Notes under the pieces: generated by a model
What the model was told of the DNA's origin: nothing
Database searches by the model: none
What the model saw: the letters and a program-made list of their open reading frames with translations, nothing else
Origin: Mikania micrantha
Taxonomy: Eukaryota; Streptophyta; Magnoliopsida; Asterales; Asteraceae
Assembly (NCBI GenBank): GCA_009363875.1
Contig: CM018681.1
Location: 43,404,010-43,468,009 of the forward strand
Length of the DNA stretch: 64,000 nucleotides
Direction: 5' to 3'
Shown: positions 10,658 to 23,093 of the stretch, in pieces
Layout: each line of letters begins with the position of its first letter
How positions within the stretch are numbered: position 1 is the stretch's first letter
Position numbers and translations under genes: made by a program

Positions 10658-13600
10658 TATGCAAGTGTATTATTTGATACCCTAGCCGATAGGAGTTTTT
10701 GTATCTAGTGAATTTGGTAAATTGCTTAATGTTACCTCAACACCACTAGATTATAAGTATGCCATAAAGTTAGCCGACGGCAGGCTGATCGAAATGCAAC
10801 ACGTTTTCCGAGGATGCGTCATGGTATTGGCGGATCACGAGCCCGTAATCGATTTAATGCCGGTGACTCTCGGGAGTTTCGATGAGGACATTGGAGCGGA
10901 CCGGCTATCTGCGAATCAAGCTGAGATTGTATGTAACGAGAAGATCATGTGAGTGACGTTGCAAGACGGAGAACAACTCTCGATCCATGGAGAACAACGG
11001 AGAATACCATTGAACATTACGTCCTGCATGAAGGCAAACAAGTACTCCCAAAAGGGATACACTTCACTACTAGCCCTCATCATGGAACTACCGAAGAAAG
11101 AAAGGAAGATTGAGGACATTTCCGTAGTCCGCGATCTTCCCGAAGTGTTTCCTGAGGATCTACCTGGACTGCCTCTGAAACGACAAGTCGAATTCCAGAT
11201 AGACCTCATACCAGGAGCAGCACCAATTGCTAAAGCTCCATACCGAATAGAACCGACTGAGATGCAAGAACTGTCTAACCAGTTGCAGGAACTGTTAGAC
11301 TAAGGATTTATTAGACCGAGCTTCTCACCTTGGGGAGCGCCGGTCTTGTTCGTAAAGAGGAAAGACGGATTATTCCGAATGTGTATCGACTACAGAGAGC
11401 TGAACAAGGTGACGATCAAGAATCGATACCCGTTGCCACGAATAGACGATCTGTTTGACCAGTTGCAAGGGTCAAGATACTATTGAAAGATCGATTTAAG
11501 ATCAGGTTACCATCAATTGAGGATGCAGGAAAACGATATTCCTAAGACTGCTTTCAGAACCCGATACGGACACTACAAATTCCTATTTATGCCCTTTGGA
11601 CTGACCAACGCACCAGCAGAATTCATGGACCTCATGAATAGAGTGTGCAAACCTTATCTCGATAAATTCGTAATAGTGTTCATTGACGACATTCTGAATT
11701 ATTCAAAGAATCGAGAAGAACATGCTGAACATCTAAGGCTAGTCTTGGAATTATTGAAGGAAGAACAACTGTACGCGAAGTTTTCAAAGTGCGACTTTTG
11801 GATTCGCGAAGTCCAATTTCTTGGACACGTGGTTAATGAGCAAGGGATACACGTAGACCCAACCAAGATTGAAGCCATCAAGAACTGGGAAGCACCCGAA
11901 ACGCCGACTGAGGTGCGAAAATTCCTAGGTCTGGCCAGGTACTACCTAAGATTCATTGAAGGATTCTCAAAGATTGCTCAATCACTGACATCCCTGACCC
12001 ATAAAGACAAGAAGTTTGACTGGGGAGACAAACAGGAAACTGCTTTCAATTTATTGAAGCAGAAACTATGTACTGCACCTATCCTGTCCTTACCGGAAGG
12101 ATGCGATGATTTCGTGGTGTATTGTGACGCTTCGAAACAAGGACTTGGTTGCGTATTGATGCAACGCGAGAAGGTGATAGCATATGCTTCACGACAACTG
12201 AAGGTGCATGAGAAAAACTACACGACTCATGACCTTGAGTTGGGAGCCATGGTATTTGCCTTGAAGATTTGGCGACACTACTTGTATGGCACAAAATGCA
12301 CTATCTTTACCGATCATAAAAGCCTACAACACATCTTCGACCAGAAGGAGCTAAATATGAGGCAACGAAGATGGGTTGAAGTCATCGGCGATTATGATTG
12401 CGCCATCAAGTATCATCCCGGTAAAGCCAATGTAGTGGCCGACGCATTGAGCCGGAAAGAGACAACAAAACGCGTACGTGCCCTACAACTCACAATTCAT
12501 TCAGAGCTACCAAATCAGATCCGACTTGCACAACAAGAAGCTCTAAAAACAGAGAACCTCCCTCTCGAAGCCATGCGTGAAATGGATAAACAACTAAGGG
12601 TAAAGGACGACGGAGTGTATTACCTAGCGAATCGAATCTGGATTCCACACTACGGGGGATTGAGAGAGGTGGTGATGGATGAAGCCCACAAGATCCGGTA
12701 TTCCGTACATCCGGGCTCTGACAAAATGTATCATGACTTGAAAACAACCTACTGGTGGCCAAACATGAAAGCTGAGATAGCAACTTACGTGAGTAAGTGT
12801 TTAACATGCTCAAAGGTCAAGGTTGGGTATCAGAAGCCATCAGGGTTACTCCAGCAACCAGAATTACCGATGTGGAAATGGGAACAGATTTCCATGGACT
12901 TCATCACTAAACTGCCAAAGACGGCAAGTGGTTGCGATACCATCTGGGTTATCGTAGACCGACTGACAAAGTCCGCACATTTCCTACCCATCAAGGAGAC
13001 TGACAAGTTGGACAAGCTCACTCGTATCTATATAAAGGAAGTGGTCACTCGACATGGAGTACCAATCTCGATAATCTCCGATCGCGACAGTCGCTTTACG
13101 TCGCATTTCTGGAAGTCTTTGCATAAGGCTTTGGGCACGAGGTTGGACATGAGTACCGCTTACCACCCGCACACGGACGGACATAGTGAACGCACCATAT
13201 AGACACTGGAGGACATGCTGCGGGCATGTGTTATTGACTTTGGCAGTAGCTGGGAAACTCATCTACCATTAGTTGAGTTTTCTTACAATAACAACTACCA
13301 CACTAGCATTCAAGCTGCACCATTCGAGGCACTTTACGGATGTAAGTGTCGATCACCTATTTGCTGGGCGGAAGTTGGAGACAGCCAACTGACCGGTCCA
13401 GAACTGGTGCATGAAACGACTGAAAAGATCGTGCAAATTCGCAAACGGATGGCAGCAGCTCGGGACAGACAGAAAAGCTATGCTGACAAACGACGCAAAC
13501 CGTTAGAGTTCCAGGTGGGAGACAGGGTGTTACTCAAGGTCTCGCCCTGGAAGGGAGTCATTCGGTTTGGCAAACGGGGAAAGTTGAACCCTCGATACAT

Positions 13601-13961
13601 TGGACCTTTTGAGATCACCAAACGAATAGGCCCTGTAGCCTACGAGCTAAACCTGCCAGACGAGCTGAGCAGCGTGCACAACGTGTTTCACATCTCGAAT
13701 CTCAAAAAGTGCCTATCCGATGAGACACTTGTTATTCCTCTCGAGGAGATACAAATCGACGAACAATTGAACTTCGTTGAGGAACCGGTGGAGATTATGG
13801 ACCGGGAAACCAAGAAGCTCAAACTCAACAAAATTCCGATTGTAAAGGTGCGATGGAATTCGCGACGAGGACCGGAATTCACGTGGGAACGTGAAGACCA
13901 GATGAAACAAAAGTACCCACACATGTTCGCAGAACAGACAAACACTGGCAACACAAGTTGA
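10658..13961 (+). pseudogene. pol: Element 2 pol polyprotein with chromodomain-like tail, broken
   Basis: Protease (about 10658-11000), RT (about 11304-11960, FIDD intact near 11680), RNase H (about 12115-12450; VVYCDAS, TDHKSLQH), integrase (about 12660-13600; His/Cys zinc region with CLTC, then DFITKLP, SDRDSRF and SERT) and a C-terminal tail (IVKVRW, GPEFTWERED) typical of Tekay/Del chromodomains. The protease DTG motif reads DTL, and an extra T in a run near 10696 shifts the frame. From there to 13961 the frame holds except for stops at 10950-10952, 11301-11303, 11484-11486 and 13200-13202. The chromodomain would guide integration to marked chromatin. The copy is non-functional. Confidence 0.92.
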
Positions 13962-13996
13962 ATTTCGGGACGAAATTCTTTCTAACAAGGGGAGGA
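13960..13996 (+). other. Pre-PPT inverted repeat and polypurine tract of element 2
   Basis: gaatttcgggacgaaattc (13960-13978) is a near-perfect inverted repeat overlapping the pol stop. The purine tract aacaaggggagga (13984-13996) abuts the 3' LTR and would prime second-strand synthesis. The same inverted repeat precedes the tract in element 4. Confidence 0.85.
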
Positions 13997-16983
13997 TGTG
14001 ACACCCCGTATTTTCCAGGTCAGCTTTATATTTATTTAAATGTTTATTTAAATGCATTATGTACACGTGGCACTAGAATTAGATTAATTTAGTGTGACAC
14101 GTGGCACGACAGTACGAACACTGACACATGACTAGATAATTCGTGGAATTATCGGCAAACAGCACACACGTGTCAAAACACACGAACGTTGGTGAACGTC
14201 AAGCACATTGTGTAGCACAACACTCGAAACTTCACGAAACACTCACACATTGAACTTGGAAGTTCGAACGAGGCCAAACAATAGTTCGGAAGCGTGAAAA
14301 CGACGACGAACGGATCAAACCCATTAAAATAGGCATATTGGGCTCCTCAGAGGCCCATCGCGGTACGCGATGGCCTAACAAGGAGCAGTGCCGCGATACG
14401 CGGCAGACATCGCGGGGAGTTGACTCCCGAAATCCGCCGAGGTACGCGGAGATTATTTGAAAGTCCCATCGCGATACGCGAAGCCGCCCAGTCGACAGAA
14501 TCTTTATAAAACCAAGATCATGATGCCTACACTATCACTTTTCATAATTTCTTTCACTCCTACACGCCACCCTCGACTGAACTCGTCTTCAACCTCCATT
14601 TCCAGCCATTTTCCACCATTTCTAACCTCATAGAAGCTCTACCATTGAAGATTGAAGCTCATTTCTCACTTGGAAGCTTGAAGGATCGTCACCACCACCT
14701 TGTTTGTCGAAGAGCTGCTGTCTAGAAGCTTTAGGAGCTGTCATTACTATCATCTCGAAGTTTCCAGGAGCTTTAGAGGTAGTCCTTACATCTCTTATGG
14801 CTTAATATCACCATTACACACACATGCATATGTTAAAACCCACATGCAACCACCATTGGTGTACATGCACGAATTTCAGTTCTGGGTTGTTGGTTTTGAT
14901 ATGATATATGATGATCTAGAGTGATTTAGTAGCATATTGTGATGATCCATGATGATGGATATTGATGAAACTCGTGATTTACATGCAAAATGTTGAATAA
15001 TGGCCATGCATGTATGATCCACGATGGTAGGAATGATTTTGTGTATGTAGAAATGTTTCTTAATGATATTAGAAGGATTACTCATTGTTGGATTTGTTTA
15101 AAATGGTTAAGATGATGATTTTTGATGAAACTTTCTATTTATAGTAACTTTTTATTTATAAAATGATGTTATGGTTGGTATTAGCAACATGCATGTATGT
15201 GGATTTACTACTAGGATGTTATTAGGAGGATGTTGATACTTAGAATGTGATCTTGATGTTGAATATGATCATTTTTGGCATGGTTACTATTTTTAGTAAC
15301 TTTTCTACTTAAAATGTTGATAGATGATGAATTTGGCTATATTGGTATGCTTATAATGATGTTAAATGATCTATTAGGATGAATGATAATCTAAGAATTT
15401 GCTTAGAAATGTTAAAATGGTCATTTCTATGCAAAACTAGAAAGCTACTATATTTAGTAACTTTATTTTTACAAAAACTGATTTGTCAACGTGTTGTATG
15501 AATTGAGCATGCTAAATGGCTAGTTATGTTATGACATGATGAATAGATTCTAAGTTAGATGGTTTTCGATGTCACGTATGCTAAAAATGGAAACTTTCCA
15601 TTTTAGGAAACTTTTATGTGCTAACATGTTATAAACGACTTATGTGACCTTGTATGATAATGTGCTATGTGTTAACATGATCACGTAGGACTAATGAGCA
15701 TGCTAGAACTCTAAAATCGATATGCTTTGTGAACTTTCCAAAAATGGAAACTTACTATAAATAGTAAGTTGTCCATAGACGCGACCTACGCGTTTTGCAC
15801 ACGACAGACACTCACACGATTGCTACACAATTCACAACCGTCACACGGTTCACCAACGGGTCGTTGACGTAACACAGTCAACTCTGGTCAAACACGGTCG
15901 ATGTGGACCAACACAGTCAAACACGGTCATTGTGGACCAACACAGTCAAACACGGTCAATGTGGACCGACACGAGCAAACACGGTCATTGTGGACCGACA
16001 CGGACAAACATGAACAACCAAGGGTTGTTGGACACAAACACGAGCACTAACACGAACACTAGCACGGTCACTTACACGAACTCACGTATGGTGTATCATA
16101 TAGGTTGCCGGTGACCGACACGTGCTACTACATCAGGAGCTTACGCTTGATTTGCATTTTCATCACTAAGGTGAGTTTACGGCCCCTCTTTACTCTTTTT
16201 CAAACGCTTTAAATAGGGGGAGAATACTAGTTACATCTAGTCAAACATTTATTACTGTACAAACATATTTGGTGTATGCTGGTTTATTGGACAAACATTA
16301 AGTGTTGAACTCGTATTAAGCCCTCACAAAGTCTTACCGTTAATGTACGAACAACGTGGTAGATTTGGATGGATCCATTAGGGAATGACTAACCCCACAG
16401 GGCACTATGTTGAGTGGATGTCATAACCCGTGCAAATTCTGACCTAACTTGCTATGTATACGAGACATAGCGGAGGCAAGGACAAACAAGTCTAGTTCGG
16501 TAGTGACGCACTGACACTTTGGGCCTAGGGCTCGGTACTAACATTGATAAACAACATGACACACTTTTATTACTATATGTATATCAAAACCTGTGAACTC
16601 ACCAACCATTGTGTTGACACTTTTTCTAACTTGTATTCTCAGGTAACTAGCGCGGCTAGCATGAGGACAGGAATGCACAAATTAAGGGACGAGCGTTAGG
16701 GACTTGCATGCATTCTGTCGTTTTGAAAACATTTTACTTTCATTTTGTTAAACAATGTTGTGTTAAACTATTTACATTTCCGCTGCATTTTGTCAAACAT
16801 TTGATATTCCGCTGCAATATGACATGATAACTTTTATTCCGCTGCAAACTATTTTATGAGTGTATGTGTCAAACTTGGATTGTAAACGCATATAGAGGTG
16901 TTCTATATGACCTTGAGCTGTGATTCTGGACACGTCACATCCACGTGGACATACGCCACGAGTGGGAATTTGGGGGTGTGACA
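13997..16983 (+). repeat. Element 2 3' LTR (2987 bp)
   Basis: Direct repeat of the 5' LTR with the same order of motifs. CATGCA boxes lie at 14823, 14843 and 14864, the perfect-arm hairpin near 15749-15770, and the acceptor-like CTCAG near 16640. It is followed by the ctagc target duplication at 16984-16988. One GC-rich palindrome (14389-14405) differs from its 5' LTR partner (6088-6104) at two symmetric positions. Confidence 0.95.
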
Positions 16984-19900
16984 CTAGCCCTACAAGCTAG
17001 AGGTTTGTCAGACCTATGGTACCACTATGCTATCGTCGGTTTAGTCACGTCAAACTAACTGGTCAGCGAATTAAAGGGACTTACATGATCAACTGTACAA
17101 TTTGGCACATGATTGAAGTGATGTAATGCAACAGGTCAATAGTAACTAATTGTAATTGTATTCACTTGTATTGTTGTTCTCATTGTCATATGTTCTCCAT
17201 GATGTTAACATAGTTAAATAAGAACTTGTCTTATTACATTATGTTAGTTAATGGAGTGAATGATGTTGTTATCATGAAATTACATTATCATGATTATCAT
17301 TCTTGGTTATTCCATGTAGTCACCATGTTGTCACTAAGCAGTAATAAGAACCAGTCTTAATTCCCTTAGTCGACTCAGGTGGTGGATGATTCTTGTACTA
17401 TGTTCTCTTGTAATAGGTATTGAGTTGTAAAGCTAAGTGTTATAAGAACTAGTCTTATTACACTTACTTAACTCTTGTATTGAATGATGTAATAAAGAGG
17501 TGTTATCTTTATATCATTCTTATGTCTTGTTCTTGTCATCATAATCCTTGTAATTGTTTCTATGATAATTATTGTAAGAATAACTAAGGGTTGTAAGAGA
17601 AAATCATACAACTATGTTATTCTATTGTATTGATGAGTTATGATATTATAATATCATAATCATCTTATTTTCCCTGTCATCATCCAATCATACAAGCAAG
17701 CATACAATGATATATGATAATAAACAATTTAATATCAATTAATCAAAGTATTAGCAATATGTAAGCAAAACTTTTAAGTAAATAAAAGTAAAGCACGTTT
17801 CTCAGCCCCGAGAGTTTAAAATCAGTAAAGATTAAAGTAAAAGGGGCATATGAACTCACCTTGTAGTGGTTGTAGTTGACTTAGCTTAAACGAGTAATGC
17901 ACGCTCTCTTGATTGTACTTGATGTTGTTTTCACGATCCTGTGTTGATTTCACGTTGTTTGAAATTTGTAAGTATGAGTTGTAAATAATTTGTGTGTGTG
18001 TACGTGTTAGTTTTAGATTGACTACACTTGTCGGTCTCGGTCATTATTCGGCCCTTGTGCACTTTTTATGGATTCTACTAATACTTAAACAATTTGATTA
18101 GTCAATTTGTTATATTGTTTTAGTGTTAGCTTGACATGAATCCATATAATGTGGTGAAGTCTTGAAGCTTAGTGTATATCCTAAGTAACAACTTAGGTTT
18201 TAGGATAAATACATTTATATTAAGTCAAGTGGTATGTACAATTTAGGTTTGTAGTTTAGAACCTTGTATTTCATACTCGTTATTCCTGAAATAATTGTTA
18301 CATAATGCCTATTTAATCATTTAACCTTCCTTGCAAAAGAATTTAGTCATTTAATTAGCGAAGTTCTACCCATCTTGTAATAACTTACTAGTTTCCATGC
18401 AAGTGATCCATTTGGGTTTGTGTCAAGTCTTACTTCCCCACATTAGTTATGTGGGCCGAATTGTTGGATCAAGTCCAATAAAGGGCTGTTGGGCTCAAAA
18501 CAGTCCCATGGGCCGCCCTAGTCCCTTGGGCCGTCTGATTGATACATGGGCCGAGTGGGGTGTCAAATGGGCCCAACTGTTGGGTTAAGTCCATTGAGTT
18601 GCTGCTAGGTTATGGGAATCTGTTGGGCCAACTTATTGGGTCATGCCAGTGGGCCTTAGCCGAATTAGAAGGCCTTAGGTACATGTTGGGCCGCATGATT
18701 GGGCCAAACGACCTCTAGGCCCATCAAATGCATCCGGTCACATGGTGGTGGTCGAGTAGGTTGATGTTCGTAAGGATGGTGATGGCAGCATGGGTGTATA
18801 GTGATGGCCGAATGAAACAAGGTTGGTCGAATGAGTCCTTGTTCTGGCGAATGACTGGCGACAGAAGGACTGTCGAGCGAAAGGGAGTGATGGTCGAATA
18901 GGTAGTGGCGAATGGGGTAAAGAGTATGAGGGTCGAATGAACATGGTGTTGGTTCGGCGAATGAGGGGTGTTTGGCCGAGAGAGTGAGCTCCGAAGGAGG
19001 AGGTGGCGAATGGTGGTGTGGCCGGCGAATGGAGACATCCGGCCAAGAGCCTTTCGGCAAGCTGGTGGTGTAGGTCGACCAAGGGTGTTCAAACCAGCGG
19101 TTTAGTCAAGCTAGTGTGGTGTTCCATGGTGGTGTTATGCAAGGGGTGGAGTTCGAGTGTATCGAACTTGAGATGGGAGAGTTTGGAACCGGTTAGGGTT
19201 ATGGCGACCAAAGGGTTAGAAAACCCTAATTCTCGAAACTTTCTTGGTCTCATACCTTCGATTTCAGTGGTTTTAGCCTCCGATCTGTTGTACTTTCATG
19301 TAGTAGAGGTCAAGAGCTTCAAGTAGGTTCAAGAATGAAAGAAATTGGTGGAGAAATGAGAGAGATATGAGAGAAAGAAGCTTGAAAATGGTGGGTTTTT
19401 CTCAAAACCGGGAATGAGGTGTTTGAGGAGGAAGATGAAGTGATAAATAAGAAAAATGGACTCATTCATGGTATTTATACCACGAGTGAGTTCGGGTTCG
19501 TTTTTGTTCGCTCGGTTCGCGTTTTCGTCGCGTAACCGGATTTTTTTCGCGTAAATTGTAATAAATAAATAAAGAGATTAATTTAATTAATTTGATGAGT
19601 TTCAAAATTTTAAAACATTAAAATGTTTTATTTTCTAAAATTATTTTCGTTCGTGTCGTTTTCGTTATCGTTTCGTCAGGACGTGTCACCTCCGCGCGTA
19701 TTCGTTTGAATCGTCACCCGAACGAACACGACGATGGTTTTGCTTTCTGACTTTTGTTTTCAACTTTTCAGTCATTATTTCAGAATTCCCAACTCACAGA
19801 TATGTTTGTGTTAATCGTCACCCACGCAAACACGCTGTCAGTTCGTTATTCTGAAATGACACTGTAATTGTGTTTGAATTGTGTTTCCTCACTGACGGAC

Positions 19901-20260
19901 TCAACTAAACTTCATATTTTTACATTGTTTTCGTTCAGATTTGTCGGCCATCTGATTCCTGTCATCTGGGGATGTCAGATCGCAACCGACTTGTACTTGT
20001 CGTTTACTTGAACTTCGTTGTCATTCTTGGTTCGTTGTGTCAATTGTACTTAGGTTTTCACCTAAATACTCACAACTATTGTTTATCGTGCGTGTTGTAC
20101 TTACAGTATTTAAGTTTTCACTTAAATACGTACAACTGTTTCTTGTATTTTGAATTCTGTTATCACAAACACTGTTCATGTATACGTATTTGCACATAGT
20201 AAATAATGAAAGTACACGTACCGTACGGACTTGCCGGACAATCTGGTACTTGCTGTTACA
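16984..20260 (-). repeat. Element 1 5' LTR, U3 side and middle (type C LTR, continued)
   Basis: Continuation of the LTR at 4510-5695 after element 2. Read in the minus direction it begins TGTAACAGCAAG at 20260. It has a TATA box (19472-19479), then CATTCG/CGAATG repeats (about 18730-19080), TGGGCC repeats (about 18430-18720), and a GTGAGT donor-like site near 17858. Three overlapping sense ORFs of 114-131 codons (18665-19092) arise from the repeat cassette and are not accepted as genes. The flank resumes as LTR3 at 20261. Confidence 0.85.
19472..19479 (-). promoter_or_regulatory. TATA box of element 1 LTR
   Basis: Minus-strand tataaata at the same relative place as the TATA box of the related solo LTR (58074-58081). 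Confidence 0.6.
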
Positions 20261-22819
20261 AATTGCAACACTCATTTCACATTCACACTTGTTACATTTT
20301 ATTTTATCATATTTAATAAGATAAGTTAAGCACAACACAATTCATGAAGATCACAAACGATCACCGATAATGCGAAGAATTATCGAAACACACACGAGTC
20401 TCACGAGCGTTGGTGAACAAACGATTGAATGATAGTTTAGTCACACATGACCGAACATTAGTAATTGATGTCAAACGATGAGTTATAAGCGTGAAATAAT
20501 CAGAAAGCGGATCAAAACGATGAAATTGGGGCTATTGGGCTTGTCTGGAGTTCCAGGCGGTACGCCTGAGCCCAACAGTAAACCTAGGTGATGCGCGAGG
20601 GTAGGAAAGGAAAGAATCGGATGAAAGTCATCCGCGCGGTATGCCTTAGACCAGTAACCCATGCCAGGCAATACGCCTCGAAGCATCAGATGCCAAAAAT
20701 CCTATTTAAACAACCCCAACTCATTTCACTCGGTTTCGTCACATTTTCTCCAACTTTCTACACACCCCCTCGACCCAAAACTCTTGGAAACAGCTCTAAA
20801 ACCATCTTGAAACACTCTTGAAGCTATCACTTGGTATTTGGAAGCCATTGGAGCCTTTGGAAACTTGGAGAAGAAGCTAAAGAGCTTAGAGGAACCATCA
20901 ACACATTGAATCTTCATCATCCAAGGTTGTTGCAGCTCATTCTTAGTAGATCTTGGCATCAAAGGTAGCTTTATATGTTTATTAATGGTTAGATCGTACA
21001 TGCAATGTGTAAAAACCCACATGCATGAAGATCCACTCACATGCAACTCCGATCCGCTTACATGCACGAAATTTTAATGGGTCTATAGTGTTTATTGTTA
21101 TATTTTGAAGTAGATTGATGGTAGAAATCATATAGGATTGGGTTTTGTTGATTTGATGATGATTTTGTAGAACTTGCCATAAAAGGAAACTTTTATGATG
21201 CATGTTGTAGATTTGTGATGATCTAGACATGTTAGACATGTCTAGATGTTGTCAAAAGCATATTGAAGTCTTTAGAAACACATTTGGGTATTGATTTTGT
21301 CAAAAACATTGTTTTGTAGAAACTTACCAAATATGGAAACTTTTAGAAATCAAAATGGAGCTTTTGATGTTTTAAGATGTTTTGATGAACTTTGATTCTT
21401 GAAATATGTTTAGAAATGACTTTCAACATGATTGGAAACTTTGATTTGCGAAAACGAGCTTTTAAACAAGAACTTACTATTTTTGGAAACTTTATTTGGG
21501 TAAAGCGACATAAGTGGCAATTTATGCGCAAACGATGTCTTTTAAGTAGTTAAACATGTTTTTACAAACATACTTAGGTTGTTAGTTTTATGAAATGAGA
21601 TTTCATAACTATACTTTCCAAAAATAGAAACTTTCCTAATATAGAAACTTTTTCCAAAACGGAAATGCGACGATTTTCAAAACTTGATTTCATGAAAGCA
21701 TCATGATTAGAATCATAGGATGTGTGTTGGTGTCTTACTTGTATTAAGACACATAAACACCACAAACGTGTCACCAACGATTCGTCGAGTCTCACTAGTC
21801 AACACACACACACACTCGGTTGAGCACACCGACACTTGGAGTTGTATGGATCACAACACACCACAAAACTCATACTCAAAACTTATATGGTTATAGGTGC
21901 ATACTAGCAGGTGAGTTCACGGCCGCTTTTTTTCTATTTTCTACCTTTGGGGAAGAAAACATTGCATACAACTGTTTTTGAACAACAACAACTCATTTTA
22001 TTTACGTATGGACATGCTTTATCATTATATGTATATATATGTGGACCCCATAACAACTAAAAGTCCTCACGATACTCCTCGGACTATTAGTAGCGTATAG
22101 CGCCTAGCGTGGTAATCTTGAATAGTACTATTTGGGCCAGACAAGCCAACTGTTGACGCCACGTTGCCACCCCGATTGGAGGTCAGAACAGTGCAATATT
22201 GACCAACACTTTGCCATAGTCTTGTGATGGACATGGCGAGAGGCACAATCTGTCAGCTTCGGTACCACCCACCATATAATATAACTGTATTGACTACCTA
22301 TCAATCGATACCGCAATGTAATTATATGTAAATCTGCAAAACTCTTACTTTAAACATTTTGATGTTTACTGCTAATACAAGCCCGTGCTCTCACTAACCT
22401 TTGTGTTGACCCTTTTACTCGCATGTTTTTCTCAGGTAACTAAGGCACGCACACAAGGATAGGATGCTAGGATGGAGTCCCATGCATCAGCTTTAGTGTC
22501 TTAGGCCATTTGATAACAAATTGCATTTGTCTTGTTATGTAATGTTACATACTTAAACCGCTTCCGCACTATTACTCTTTATGATTTTAAAACTGTTTAA
22601 AACTCATGCTTCCACAACTTATAGTTACAACGTTGTTTTGACAACTTAAACTCTTGCTTCCGCAACTCTGATTTCACTAAACTATTTTATCCAAGTTATT
22701 GGATGTACGTATGTAACCAGATATGTAGGTCTCGCAACAGTGTGACCGGAGACTGCGATCTTGCCCGATCAGTCTGTGCTCGCGCCCCCGGAAGGGCTGG
22801 GATTTCTCGGGGTGCGACA
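20261..22819 (+). repeat. LTR3: type B Gypsy LTR, plus strand, left end beyond element 1
   Basis: Starts about 40 bp into a type B LTR (compare the complement of 34583-37205) because element 1 is inserted there. It ends ggggtgcgaca at 22819. No primer site follows, so it is a 3' LTR or a solo LTR. Visible parts are GC-rich palindromes (about 20553-20690), a TATA-like tatttaaa at 20703-20710, four CATGCA boxes (20999, 21020, 21040, 21061), a GTGAGT donor-like site near 21912, a CTCAG acceptor-like site ending near 22436, and TTCCGCA boxes near 22565-22665. It is itself inserted in LTR6. Confidence 0.85.
20703..20710 (+). promoter_or_regulatory. TATA-like box of LTR3
   Basis: tatttaaa directly after the GC-rich palindrome block, as in the other type A and B LTRs. 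Confidence 0.5.
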
Positions 22820-23093
22820 AAGAATCCCTCGACTGTACGCGAAAATGGGCGGGCAATTTGAATTCACTCGAAAAGCTTACCGGTACGCCACGACCGATCA
22901 ACTTCCACCTAGGCGATACACGACGTGTATCGGAGGGCGACCGGGCTATTTTCTTCTTGGTGGTACGCTAGCACCCCTTGGGGGCATGCTTGGCGGTATG
23001 CGAAGGCTCCCAGAGTCTTAAAACTTTATAAATAACACCCCATCTTATTTAATCTCACCCATACTCATTTCTCTCGAACCCACACGCACATCT
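22820..23093 (+). repeat. LTR6 fragment 1 (U3 and promoter)
   Basis: Piece of an old type A-like LTR between LTR3 and solo LTR5. It shows degenerate GGTACGC-type palindromes (about 22837-23010) and a TATA box, tataaata, at 23027-23034. It continues at 26138 after LTR5. An 86-codon ORF overlapping this piece is not a gene. Confidence 0.75.

Larger units (their letters stand above)
5696..16983 (+). mobile_element. Element 2: complete Tekay-type Ty3/gypsy element (type A LTRs)
   Basis: Full-length plus-strand element of 11.3 kb: 5' LTR 5696-8684, primer site 8688-8700, gag, pol, polypurine tract, 3' LTR 13997-16983. It is flanked by a perfect 5-bp target duplication, ctagc (5691-5695 and 16984-16988), inside the LTR of element 1. 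The LTRs start TGTGACACCCC and end GGGGGTGTGACA. By eye the two LTRs differ at roughly 55-60 positions over about 2.99 kb (about 98% identity), so the insertion is fairly recent. The coding region carries several stops. Confidence 0.95.
1..20260 (-). mobile_element. Element 1: Tekay-type Ty3/gypsy chromovirus, left end outside window
   Basis: A minus-strand LTR retrotransposon. Read from right to left it has a 5' LTR (20260 to 4510, interrupted by element 2), an initiator-Met primer site, gag, and protease-RT-RNase H-integrase running off the left edge. The order RT before integrase makes it Ty3/gypsy. The pol matches plant Tekay/Del chromoviruses, although the C-terminal chromodomain would lie outside the window. 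The LTR sums to about 4.46 kb without the insert, close to the related solo LTR at 54654-58868. The element sits inside LTR3, whose sequence resumes at 20261. The matching target duplication on the left cannot be seen. Confidence 0.9.
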
